From Iodobacter fluviatilis (GTDB lineage: Bacteria; Pseudomonadota; Gammaproteobacteria; Burkholderiales; Chitinibacteraceae): DNA of 64,000 nucleotides. This document shows, piece by piece, positions 43,917-51,433 of this stretch. The stretch lies in NCBI RefSeq assembly GCF_900451195.1, contig NZ_UGHR01000001.1, positions 310,001-374,000 of the forward strand. Reading direction: 5' to 3'. The position numbers were made by a program, and so were the translations under genes. Each line of letters starts with the position of its first letter. The first letter of the stretch is position 1. The notes beneath the pieces were generated by a model. The model ran no database searches. It was given only the letters and a program-made list of their open reading frames with translations, and had not been told where the DNA came from.

Positions 43917-44675
43917 GTTTTTCCCATAGTACTCATTCTTAACTATATCCTGAGCCTTTGAGATTGCACTTTCATTGCTTTCGAAGTCCATTTTATAGAA
44001 ATAGAAGAATGCTATATTAAATTTTGCCAATTCAATAAATATATAATTATTTGTTGAGTGAAAAAAATGGAAATCTTGATTATTTGTAAAAAGAACGCAC
44101 AGCGAGTTTAACCTTTGGACTTTTGATTTAACACTAAGAACTCTTAAAGCAGAGCGTAAGTTTGAAAACACTTTTGCTGGACTTGTATCTATTGGCCCTT
44201 GAAACATTGAAATAGGTAGTTTTCCAATGTAAGGAATATATTCAGCGTCTTTTACTCTGTTTAAATTTCTACGCAAGTCCAGGATTTGAAATTTATACTC
44301 CAAACTCTCAAGCCAAAGAATAATAAGTTCCAATGTTTCCAAAGAAAAACCTTCGTTTTTAACATTGACTCTATCAAACTCGTGCTTAAGATGCCTTTCA
44401 AGAGAACCTAAAATATTAGAGTTGCAGTCCTTGCAGGCAGGAACTGTAGTTGTATTGTAGGTTTGTGCGTTACCATTAGTGGTTGTAATGAAAGTGCTCT
44501 TTGTACAGCGATTATAAACCCATTGAGGAATTACATGCTCCCTAGTCAGATTTTTAGTTTCACCACAAAATATACATATTTGAGCCGAGTGATCTTTGAC
44601 TATTGTGTCAATAACCCTCGTTCGATTTTCCCTGATTTTTTTTCGGAATTTAATCAGCTTTGCAAATAAGCTCAT
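43911..44675 (-). CDS. HNH endonuclease-type protein
   Basis: 254 residues. HNH_5-like zinc finger nuclease core CIFCGETKNLTREHVIPQW with partner CKDCNSNILGSLERH. The remaining 150 residues are helical without clear match. AT-rich. Stop overlaps the attC end. Proteins of this type are common in cassettes and anti-phage islands; the target is unknown. Confidence 0.78.
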   Translation of the reverse strand: MSLFAKLIKFRKKIRENRTRVIDTIVKDHSAQICIFCGETKNLTREHVIPQWVYNRCTKSTFITTTNGNAQTYNTTTVPACKDCNSNILGSLERHLKHEFDRVNVKNEGFSLETLELIILWLESLEYKFQILDLRRNLNRVKDAEYIPYIGKLPISMFQGPIDTSPAKVFSNLRSALRVLSVKSKVQRLNSLCVLFTNNQDFHFFHSTNNYIFIELAKFNIAFFYFYKMDFESNESAISKAQDIVKNEYYGKNT

Positions 44676-44699
44676 TTACTAAGTCCACTCTTCTGTCAG

Positions 44700-44768
44700 A
44701 CATAACGTTTGAATTAACCGGTTGTCGCGGTATTATCGCGCCAGTCAGTGTTGAATGATGGGTTAGGC
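44700..44768 (-). other. attC site of the 44763 cassette
   Basis: ACATAAC (44700-44706) ... GTTAGGC (44762-44768), with TTGAATTAACCGG and TGTTGAATGATGG sides. 69 bp, intact core boxes; the stop TAA of the upstream gene is in GTTAGG. Confidence 0.85.
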
Positions 44769-45407
44769 CTCATCGGGAAATTGAGTTTCTTGTCTGGCAC
44801 GTGTTGAAAGTTGTAGTAATTCGGCATTTGAAACCATTCGTTCGACAACTGAGCGGTATTGATTTAGTGACTCTCGAAGGCTTTCAATTTCAGAGCCGAT
44901 ACGGATCATATTTAGGCTATCTTCTTCTTCTCCTGCCATCACGGAAATGTACCGTGCTTTTTCTTCATTTGTATTTGCAATAGGAAACATATTCTTGAAA
45001 AAGAGGGCGGAGCCTATGCCGTGCAACGTGATGGTGCGATCCATCTTGTACCCTATGGCCTCACTTAGACGCTTCTGTAATGTCGGATTTATTACGGCAA
45101 TGTAATCTTGGCCAAGAAGGCCACTTTGTAACTTGTATAGCCGTGAGCCTTGTTTCCGAATTGTGGCATCCCATCTCCCAATGGTCGCTAGCGCCGATGG
45201 CGCATCCATTCCAGTGATTTTTTCAACAGGATTAGGTTGTGCTTCGGAAACAAGTTCCTCACCATCATCTACACAGTCCTTCAAAAGAAAATACACACGC
45301 AAGAGATAGAGAACGGCCTCTTCACGCTCCTTTGAAGTTTTGAAGTTCCTAAAATCTGAAACTCCAGATCTGAGTAAATCAACTACACCTTTAATTTGCG
45401 CAAACAT
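44763..45407 (-). CDS. Cassette-encoded hypothetical protein
   Basis: 214 residues, largely helical; N-terminal segment (FAQIKGVVDLLRSGVSDFRN, EAVLYLLRVYFLLKDCVDDG) and C-terminal coiled coil (GSEIESLRESLNQYRSVVER). Soluble, no recognised domain. Bounded by attC sites at 44700 and 45418, a clean single-gene cassette. Confidence 0.7.
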   Translation of the reverse strand: MFAQIKGVVDLLRSGVSDFRNFKTSKEREEAVLYLLRVYFLLKDCVDDGEELVSEAQPNPVEKITGMDAPSALATIGRWDATIRKQGSRLYKLQSGLLGQDYIAVINPTLQKRLSEAIGYKMDRTITLHGIGSALFFKNMFPIANTNEEKARYISVMAGEEEDSLNMIRIGSEIESLRESLNQYRSVVERMVSNAELLQLSTRARQETQFPDEA

Positions 45408-45417
45408 GATTAATGAG

Positions 45418-45513
45418 GCCTAACGTAGAAGTGTGGGGTGGTCGGAGCGCGAAGAGCGAAGTGCACCCAAAAGCGCAGCTTTTGGGCCGTCCCTCTCGAC
45501 AGCCGGGTTAGAG
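45418..45513 (-). other. attC site of the DUF4062 cassette
   Basis: GCCTAAC (45418-45424) ... GTTAGAG (45507-45513), with inner CCCAAAAGC / GCTTTTGGG hairpin and CCCTCTCGAC shared with the truncated site at 40453. 96 bp. Confidence 0.82.
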
Positions 45514-46371
45514 ATCATCCGGAAGTGTGTCTGCCAGTGCCCAGCCTTCATGGGTAAGCTCAAAGACCTCACCTTTGTGACCTCGTTCAACAACAAAATT
45601 GCGATCAACTAACTCATTAAGAGCATATTCCCAACGAGCGCTTTCTCTTCCTCCTTGACCACCAAACGATGATTCGCCGGCTTGGATAAACCGCGATCCA
45701 ATAACAGCAATTTTCAAAATTGTGCCGTTCGTATCTTTGGAGGCTGCTTTCAATAGAACCTGCGCCTCATCTGATAACTCGTGATTCCTTGTTTCTACGT
45801 ATGTGGCTACAAAATCAACATCTTCAGTAGTATCTGGCCGGCTTTCGAATAGGCTTTTAATATGTGGATTGTGATGAATGCACAGCTGAAGGTGGCGACT
45901 AATTTTTTCTTTGAAATCAATTGTGTTTTCAAATTCCTCAACAAGTCCCAAACCTTCGCATTTTTTTTTGAATTCTTGGAGAGCTTGGTACTGTGTTAAA
46001 TCAATACTTTGTAGCGCCACTGGTTTTGATGAGAAATAAATCATGGCAGGTTTGCCTGTTTCTATGTGCCTTTCGATTTCTTCGACAGTTCCGCTTTTAG
46101 CTTCACCAGTAGGAGTCCCAAGGCGGGTCCAAAAAACGCCAATCAACAAGTCACAATCTTTCAGTACGCGACTATTTATTAGCTCTTGGGCACGTGATCC
46201 TAATTCTGGTGATGAGTGCGTTTCCCAACCTGCTGGCATTAAAACAACCCCGTTTCTTGTGGAGTTTATGTAATTCCACGTATGAACCACCTCTCTAACG
46301 ATTTCACGTTCCTCAAATACATCGCCTGGTGAGGCGATCATCACTGGTATTACTGTTGCTTGATATGCCAC
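45508..46371 (-). CDS. DUF4062-domain protein (TIR-like sensor/effector fold)
   Basis: 287 residues. DUF4062 at 5-160 (VIPVMIASPGDVFEEREIVR, VLKDCDLLIGVFWTRLGTPT, SGTVEEIERHIETGKPAMIY). The C-terminal 70 residues (SARWEYALNELVDRNFVVER, VFELTHEGWALADTL) look like a winged helix. DUF4062 belongs to the Rossmann-like TIR/nucleoside-processing group and often heads anti-phage STAND proteins. Here it stands alone in a cassette between attC sites. Confidence 0.82.
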   Translation of the reverse strand: MAYQATVIPVMIASPGDVFEEREIVREVVHTWNYINSTRNGVVLMPAGWETHSSPELGSRAQELINSRVLKDCDLLIGVFWTRLGTPTGEAKSGTVEEIERHIETGKPAMIYFSSKPVALQSIDLTQYQALQEFKKKCEGLGLVEEFENTIDFKEKISRHLQLCIHHNPHIKSLFESRPDTTEDVDFVATYVETRNHELSDEAQVLLKAASKDTNGTILKIAVIGSRFIQAGESSFGGQGGRESARWEYALNELVDRNFVVERGHKGEVFELTHEGWALADTLPDDL

Positions 46372-46387
46372 AAGACTCTCCTATGAT

Positions 46388-46479
46388 TTCTAACGTTGGA
46401 ATTGAGCTGCCCGCTGCGGCATAGCCTAGGCAGACGAGGTGCCATGCCGCAGCGGGTCAGCTGGAATGACGGGTTAGGC
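46388..46479 (-). other. attC site of the TIR / membrane-protein cassette
   Basis: TTCTAAC (46388-46394) ... GTTAGGC (46473-46479), with strong arms GAGCTGCCCGCTGCGGCAT / ATGCCGCAGCGGGTCAGCTGG-type pairing. 92 bp, both core boxes intact. Confidence 0.87.
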
Positions 46480-46514
46480 ATCAGCTGGGCGTGCGTGGAT
46501 AGCATTGAACTCAT

Positions 46515-47066
46515 TCAGCAGCCGCAACTCGGCAAAGGTAGTTCGAGGAAGACGGTAAGCAAAAACCATGGGAACATTCGAGTGAAGACAATGACGTGCA
46601 ACGCAATGAAGACCAGAGGAACATTGCGTTCGATGTGAGTAAGTGGTTTGTAAAGAGTTGGGTTTGTTCCACGCTCCATCGCGTCCCACTCCGCTTCGTA
46701 GGGACTAATGGGAAGTCGCTTTTCAATCTGGTGAATGACTTTGAATTTGGCGGTATTGAGATTCGAGTAGGAGATAATGAGAGTTCGCCAGAGCCAAGAA
46801 AGCGCCACTCCACCGCACGCAAGCATCCAGTTGTACTCGCCAGTGTCCTTTACCGAGAGATATCCGACAAAAGCCAAGATTGCCGAATTTAAACTGAGAA
46901 AGTAGGTATTGGCCGTGGCGCGCCTCTGGCTGATGCGGTCAGCCATCTCGACATAGAGTTTGTATTGATCTAGAAGATGGCTGTACCACTTGTCATTGTG
47001 CGGGTAGGTCGTACCCTCAGCGATCTCGTTGAACAGACCGGCTCGATCAACCTGTGGCGAGACCAT
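46515..47066 (-). CDS. Membrane protein partner of TIR protein (candidate effector)
   Basis: 183 residues. A soluble N terminus, then YVEMADRISQRRATANTYFL, two central helices (LSLNSAILAFVGYLSV, WMLACGGVALSWLWRTLII) and a C-terminal hydrophobic pair (VPLVFIALHVIVF, FPWFLLTVFLEL). It resembles RipA-type octameric membrane proteins often found beside TIR genes. ATG follows the TIR stop directly (TGAATG), so synthesis is coupled. Inferred role: membrane effector triggered by the TIR signal. Confidence 0.72.
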   Translation of the reverse strand: MVSPQVDRAGLFNEIAEGTTYPHNDKWYSHLLDQYKLYVEMADRISQRRATANTYFLSLNSAILAFVGYLSVKDTGEYNWMLACGGVALSWLWRTLIISYSNLNTAKFKVIHQIEKRLPISPYEAEWDAMERGTNPTLYKPLTHIERNVPLVFIALHVIVFTRMFPWFLLTVFLELPLPSCGC

Positions 47067-47453
47067 TCAACGATCGCCTTTGATGAGCTTCTTCAAGTTC
47101 TCCCAAGTCCATTTGTAGAGTTTGTCGCTGGCTTTCGCGGTAGGTGGCTTAGAACAGCCATCTTGGTAGGCAGAGAGCAAGAAGTACGGCTTGTCGATTT
47201 CCTGGGCTATTGTGACTTCATATGCGATACCTGTTGCGGTAGACATGTTCTTGCCACAGAGAACGCACACCACGTCGACGTACGACATTTTCGCCTTGAT
47301 CTTTGCCCTCCAGTCGCCGGTGAGGTGTTCTTTCGATGACCAGTCAGCAAACTCAAAGTCGGTGTCTGGGTGCTTCGACTGCCCAACGAGCAAATCCTTC
47401 TGCCGTGCGTCATTGTCGTAGTCGAAGCTGATGAATACTTTTGTCTTAGCCAT
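47067..47453 (-). CDS. TIR-like (ThsB-type) protein, candidate defence sensor
   Basis: 128 residues from ATG 47453, which has a strong GGAGGAAC site. Fold signature KTKVFISFDYDNDARQKDLL, FADWSSKEH, VVCVLCGKNMSTATGIAYEV and KPYFLLSAY matches the TIR-like DUF1863/ThsB group. In Thoeris, ThsB senses infection and makes a nucleotide signal. Here the partner is a membrane protein, not ThsA. The cassette is bounded by attC sites at 46388 and 47492. Confidence 0.82.
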   Translation of the reverse strand: MAKTKVFISFDYDNDARQKDLLVGQSKHPDTDFEFADWSSKEHLTGDWRAKIKAKMSYVDVVCVLCGKNMSTATGIAYEVTIAQEIDKPYFLLSAYQDGCSKPPTAKASDKLYKWTWENLKKLIKGDR

Positions 47454-47491
47454 ATGTTCCTCCTGAATTTTTGCGCAATAGACCCAGACCG

Positions 47492-47560
47492 ACCTAAAGT
47501 TTAAGGCTGCTGCGCCTTCGGACAATTAGCGTCGCGCCCATGTTGACTGCCGGGTTAGAT
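47492..47560 (-). other. attC site of the lipoprotein cassette (altered core)
   Basis: ACCTAAA (47492-47498) ... GTTAGAT (47554-47560). The minus-strand crossover box should be GTTAGGT but reads TTTAGGT, so the G at the crossover is lost. 69 bp. Confidence 0.68.
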
Positions 47561-48157
47561 TCAATTTGCCTCTGGAATGCTAGGCACAGAAATGTCATAA
47601 ATGACACACCCAGCTTTTGCTCTCATTAATGCACTTCGCCGAAATTCAAAAGACTTGCTTCCATCGGTTGCATTCGCAATCTCAATTTTCAAACCATTAA
47701 TGATGTCGTTGCGTGTTTGGGCAATAGTAGAGCCACTCAGTCCCGACGTTTTTAATGCTTGGCCAGCAAAATTTGTCGCTCCAGCCCAACCGCTAAGAGC
47801 TGCAACAGCTGTTCCATTTGATGCACTAGCAGCGATTAGTGCGGGAGCAAATACAGATCCTGCAACTAGGCCACTCATTGATAGCCAGTAGGCATTTCTA
47901 GCTTGCTCTGCAGAGTCTTTTTCGTATCCTGACAAAAGTGGTTTGCAATAATCAAGGACTTCTGAAAGAGCATCTTCTAATTTTTTATTGTTTACTTCCT
48001 CATCCAATTTCTGGGCTGCAATTGATTTATCTGAGGTCTCAGATTTGGTGAGCATTAAAGTACGTGATGCGGATTTATCAACGGGTTTAATTATTCCCGT
48101 ACTGCTACAACCCGTAATGGAGATAACAAATAGCGTAACTAAAGAAATATTTTTCAT
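47561..48157 (-). CDS. Cassette-encoded putative lipoprotein
   Basis: 198 residues. Signal with lipobox VISITGC near residue 17, then a Lys/Glu-rich helix (AQKLDEEVNNKKLEDALSEV) and an Ala/Gly-rich hydrophobic region (LSMSGLVAGSVFAPALIAAS). Likely anchored in the envelope. No family recognised. AAGAAATAT sequence before the ATG is AT-rich. Confidence 0.72.
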   Translation of the reverse strand: MKNISLVTLFVISITGCSSTGIIKPVDKSASRTLMLTKSETSDKSIAAQKLDEEVNNKKLEDALSEVLDYCKPLLSGYEKDSAEQARNAYWLSMSGLVAGSVFAPALIAASASNGTAVAALSGWAGATNFAGQALKTSGLSGSTIAQTRNDIINGLKIEIANATDGSKSFEFRRSALMRAKAGCVIYDISVPSIPEAN

Positions 48158-48180
48158 AGTAGTGGCTTTTTATGGGGTGA

Positions 48181-48270
48181 ATCTAACGTAGAGTTAACCG
48201 TGCGCGGTCCGGAAAGCTGAATAAACAAAACCGCACTATAACCGCGCTGCGGTTGAGCGCCATGTTATGT
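48181..48270 (-). other. attC site of the short repeat-protein cassette
   Basis: ATCTAAC (48181-48187) ... GTTATGT (48264-48270) with AACCGTGCGCGGT / ACCGCGCTGCGGTT arms. 90 bp. The next gene's stop lies in GTTATG. Confidence 0.85.
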
Positions 48271-48495
48271 AGGTTCGGTGAAGTCAAAAACTACGCATCC
48301 ATTTCCTGATGCTGCAATCCCCTTGAGGTCTAGCGCCGACTTACCTTGCAAGTTTTTTAGAACTATTTGAGCTTTCTTGCCTGAAGCGGAAGCAGCGATA
48401 CTATTGAGATCAAGCGCTGTGAATTGCCGTGCGTCCAAAATCATTCCACCGCCAGATACTGCGATACCTTTTAAATCCAATACAGAAAGTGCCAT
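48265..48495 (-). CDS. Small cassette protein with three LDLKGIA-type repeats
   Basis: 76 residues made of three copies of a 22-26-residue unit (VLDLKGIAVSGGGMILDARQ; ALDLNSIAASASGKKAQIVL; ALDLKGIAASGNGCVVFDF). The pattern suggests a small beta-sheet stack or solenoid. Function unknown. It is the first cassette of the array in the reading direction; no attI or attC was seen upstream. Confidence 0.68.
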   Translation of the reverse strand: MALSVLDLKGIAVSGGGMILDARQFTALDLNSIAASASGKKAQIVLKNLQGKSALDLKGIAASGNGCVVFDFTEPT

Positions 48496-49022
48496 ATAGC
48501 CTCAGTTTTAATTAGACATAATAAGATATAGAAACCCTAAAATGGCAGAAAAATCAATACCTTGGGTGTATGAAAAACGCCGTGTCCACTTTAAAGCCCT
48601 TGCGGGGCGGCGGCGATCTGAAGTGTTTTATGCCAATATACTACACCCGATTGAACGGTGATTCCCACCTTTGTTTTGCTTTTTGGTCAGGTTAGCGATT
48701 GATTACTTAGAGTTCAGCGTAAGGTGGATGCCTGAATTTGCCATGAAAATAGATGTGTTAGCTGCTTTGTTTAATTAATCCTTCTGCGGGATTCTTGCGG
48801 GGCAGGGTGATCATCTGTTGCGATTTGTGGTGATGCCCTTCAGTGGGGCCTAGTTCTAAGTGTTTGATTGTATTGGATAGATTTAAGCCCCTCACGCATG
48901 GGGTGCAAGGGGCAGCTTACGACCCACTGCCGACATTCAGCTAGCATTTTTATGAGTGGCAGTAACGAAAGTGAAGCTGCCGCACAGTGGTTTAAGCTGA
49001 ACGTCTGCACCTAGACTGCTAC
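48496..49022. other. Non-coding region with a third att-like fragment
   Basis: No gene seen. It contains GCATGGGGTGCAAGGGG at 48896-48912, identical to 17 bases of tRNA-Pro (9071-9087), and AAGTGAAGCTGCCGC spacer-like sequence near 48970. Confidence 0.6.
48896..48912 (+). other. Internal att-like fragment (17 bp of tRNA-Pro)
   Basis: Identical to the anticodon-arm part of the att core and in the same orientation as attL and attR. It lies 2.5 kb inside attR. Suggests an older or tandem integration end. Confidence 0.55.
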
Positions 49023-49154
49023 GGTGGTGGAACGAGGGCGCTGGTGCGTTTTTATGAGTCTTGTGGGTATGAGCGCATGCGGCCTTCGCGTGAATGGCTG
49101 GCCCTGCCAATTGCTGGGGCGCAGCCTCAAGGCTGGGCAGCCGCCGCCAGCTAG
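49023..49154 (+). pseudogene. GNAT acetyltransferase C-terminal remnant
   Basis: An open stretch translates to GGTRALVRFYESCGYERMRP then SREWLALPI up to TAG. This resembles the end of a GNAT acetyltransferase. There is no start or SAM/acetyl-CoA motif upstream, so it is a fragment left by rearrangement. Confidence 0.5.
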
Positions 49155-49175
49155 TTGATCCTGATAAAAAAATAT

Positions 49176-49520
49176 TTATTTATGGAGGAGTTTCTTTTTT
49201 AATGGGTTTATCTCCACACTAATTATTGTACCTTTTGCATGAGTGCCGACATTTACTGTTATTGAAAATAGTATTTCAAAAGTTTCGCTATTTGAGTCAA
49301 CGGCAACCACTCTTGCTTTTATTGGCCAACATAATACATCTATTTTACGCGAGCTATCACTTTTGTCTTCTATTGTATAATTATTGTCTCCAATCCAATC
49401 TGATATTAGATCAGATGAGCTCAAATACTTAATTCTCAATAGGTAAATAAACATGAATACAAAAACGGCAACACAAACAAAAGATAGCATAATTACCTCT
49501 TGAGTCATTCGTTTTTTCAA
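49176..49520 (-). CDS. Small membrane-anchored hypothetical protein
   Basis: 114 residues. N-terminal transmembrane helix (VIMLSFVCVAVFVFMFIYLL), then a beta-rich extracytoplasmic domain (VLCWPIKARVVAVDSNSETF). AT-rich. No family recognised. Confidence 0.55.
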   Translation of the reverse strand: MKKRMTQEVIMLSFVCVAVFVFMFIYLLRIKYLSSSDLISDWIGDNNYTIEDKSDSSRKIDVLCWPIKARVVAVDSNSETFEILFSITVNVGTHAKGTIISVEINPLKKKLLHK

Positions 49521-49720
49521 ACCTAATTATACTTTAACTAGGTTTAATTATATATTAATATTCATAATAAAATAAATCCATGTGAGTTAATTAATTTATA
49601 GTCAGACGTGTACTGTCCAGAAGAAAAATTATTAGCGCCATCATAGATGCTTATTTGCATATTTATTAATGTTCACTCACCATAGATCGCCTATCGACCC
49701 AATACGGAAGTACATGTTTA

Positions 49721-50089
49721 CTACTTCCGTTCAATACAAACTTGCTGAAACCATGCCGAAAATGTAGTCCATTTTTCATCAGTGCAGCCATTGTGTGACC
49801 AAAATTTAACGACCCCATTTTCTGAAACGCAGAAGTAGTCGCCGTTATCCTCGATGAATGGTAACCACTTTTTATTTAGCCCCATTTTATTCCAAGCTAT
49901 ATCCGCTATTTCAAAAATATCGAGATAACCACTACCTGGCAATACTACTGCAGCATCAAAAACCGCATTTGCCACATTTCCACCTCCTTTTAAAAAGGCG
50001 ATATATTCATTCGGAAATTTGAACTTAAGCTTTTCTTCTGCATTTTTAATCTCCTCGTCTGAGGGAATACGAAACGGGTCTGACGTCAT
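49721..50089 (-). CDS. SMI1/KNR4 (SUKH) family protein
   Basis: 122 residues with clear SUKH features: SDEEIKNAEEKLKFKFPNEY, IAFLKGGGN, WLPFIEDNGDYFCVSENGVV, FSAWFQQV. Family members act as immunity proteins against contact-dependent or other polymorphic toxins. No toxin gene adjoins it. Confidence 0.82.
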   Translation of the reverse strand: MTSDPFRIPSDEEIKNAEEKLKFKFPNEYIAFLKGGGNVANAVFDAAVVLPGSGYLDIFEIADIAWNKMGLNKKWLPFIEDNGDYFCVSENGVVKFWSHNGCTDEKWTTFSAWFQQVCIERK

Positions 50090-50119
50090 AATGAAATCTC
50101 AAAAAATGCAAAAGTAAAA

Positions 50120-50160
50120 ATGCCTACTTCTGGCCGACTACCGCCTGTTTTCGCCCCAGA
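50120..50160 (+). repeat. Dispersed intergenic repeat motif
   Basis: TTCTGGCCGACTACCGCCTG matches the core of the motif at 15751, 16869 and 50888. Confidence 0.4.
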
Positions 50161-50211
50161 GCAGACTCTCATGGATAGAACATTAATATTCTATTTTACA
50201 TCGATTTTTAA

Positions 50212-50841
50212 TCATACTTTTATATGTGCCCACGTTGGAGAGTTAAACCAATTTACCGGGTCAATTTCTCTAATTGGATTCAGCCATTCATTGTTATCCT
50301 CAAGTGCCTCAGCTAAAAACGAGTACTTCTCTGAGTATAGGTCTTCTTGGAAATTATGAAATAAATCTTCCAATGAGTCAGCGAGTTTAATTGCAACATT
50401 GCAATCGTAATCAATGAATATTATTTGTCCAATTTTCCCTAGTTCGGAAGGGTCAAGGTCGATGCACAGCATGCATGTACCATTGTCATCCGCTATAGGG
50501 AAACGTTTTTTATGTAAAGTGTAGCCTGCCTTAATTTGTGAATCTGCATACTTTAGCGGTGATGAATTAGCATCAATATTGTTGACTAAATTTATTGCGT
50601 CTTCAATGGAAATAAATTTCATCCCATAAACCAAATTAGCAATGGATTCTGACTCAATTCCGTTGTGGATTTCATAAAGTTCAATCAATTGCAACGGCAG
50701 CTCACTCCCAATCAATTTTTTAAGTTCATCAATTGAGTCAACTGCTGCAGGCTTATTTAACGAAGAGTGAATTTTAGGAGCATTAGCTAACAGCCAATCT
50801 TCAATTTTTCTCCATGACGTTTTAAGAGGGGCGTTTTCCAT
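50212..50841 (-). CDS. SMI1/KNR4 (SUKH) family protein, longer form
   Basis: 209 residues. WRKIEDWLLANAPKIHSSL, ELKKLIGSELPLQLIELYEI, NGIESESI, RFPIADDNGTCMLCIDLDPS and DSLEDLFHNFQEDL are typical SUKH-1 segments. Second immunity-type gene in tandem with 49721, separated by a repeat motif. Confidence 0.82.
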   Translation of the reverse strand: MENAPLKTSWRKIEDWLLANAPKIHSSLNKPAAVDSIDELKKLIGSELPLQLIELYEIHNGIESESIANLVYGMKFISIEDAINLVNNIDANSSPLKYADSQIKAGYTLHKKRFPIADDNGTCMLCIDLDPSELGKIGQIIFIDYDCNVAIKLADSLEDLFHNFQEDLYSEKYSFLAEALEDNNEWLNPIREIDPVNWFNSPTWAHIKV

Positions 50842-50885
50842 TTTTTCCTCGTTGATACGATAACTATTAAACTTCGAGCGTCCGC

Positions 50886-51027
50886 TATTGGCCGATTGCG
50901 GCCTGTCGCTCAGTCTAACCCAATCGTTTCAACAGAGCGTTAGCCCTTGGTTGATTGTGGCGTAATTGGTAAGCGGGGTGGCGATGTTCGATGAGTTTTG
51001 GTGGATAAATTGAGTAAGGTTTCGCAT
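50886..51027 (+). repeat. Long diverged repeat, copy B
   Basis: About 75% identical by eye to 16868-17010 (CGCTCAGTCTAACCCAATCG, GTTCGATGAGTT, GGATAAATTGAGTAAG). Carries a short attC-like pair GTCTAAC ... GTTAGCC with only 19 bases between. Confidence 0.7.
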
Positions 51028-51034
51028 TGTCCTT

Positions 51035-51247
51035 TTATTTTAGATTACCGCTCAGCGCTGGCGGCAGTGCATCAATCCAGTCCGCCCATTCTTGCATCAT
51101 TTTTATTCTTTCTGGCATGTACTCGGCGTGGTTATAAGCGGCTTTCACTTCGTTTCGCTCTGCGTGTGCTAGTTGCCGCTCAATTACTTCTGAACGCCAG
51201 CCTAGTTCGTGAAGCATGGTGGGCCGTAGACCTGATCCCATAGGCAC
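51035..51247 (-). pseudogene. P4-type integrase C-terminal remnant
   Basis: 70 codons reading GLRPTMLHELGWRSEVIERQ, LAHAERNEVKAAYNHAEYMP and KMMQEWADWIDAL: the C-terminal end of DUF4102-type (P4/CP4) integrases, including the catalytic Tyr context (AAYNHAEY). About 330 N-terminal residues are absent. Unrelated to the integrase at 9146. It lies 190 bp from attR. Confidence 0.85.
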
Positions 51248-51433
51248 TCACAACCTGGTGAATCCTAAACTAGCCTTCTTACTCATGCTGCTTGGGGCGT
51301 AATTATTCTAATACGTTGTTTATTAGGTCAATAAAAATGCGGCTTTATCAGCTTCAATTAAACATAAAATTATTAGAACATTGTTTTTGTTTTTCTATTG
51401 TAATCATTGTGTTAAAAGTGTTTGAGTTGGCGA

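Larger units (their letters stand above)
40449..48500 (-). mobile_element. Integron cassette array without integrase (CALIN-like)
   Basis: Minus-strand genes are separated by attC-like sites at 40598, 43781, 44700, 45418, 46388, 47492 and 48181, plus partial ones at 40453 and 41347. The sites start with RYYYAAC-type and end with GTTRRRY-type boxes, contain imperfect inverted repeats, and overlap the stop codons of the genes as integron attC sites do. No integron integrase is present in the window. The array straddles the phage cos region and lies inside the attL-attR limits. Confidence 0.82.

Noticed and set aside
40449..48500. CRISPR array
   Set aside because: Spaced repeats here are attC sites of varied length and sequence with genes between; no short regular repeat-spacer pattern exists anywhere in the window.
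50910..50945. Complete attC inside the 140-bp repeat
   Set aside because: Only 19 bases lie between the boxes and no arms pair, too short for a working attC. Kept only as a possible relic.
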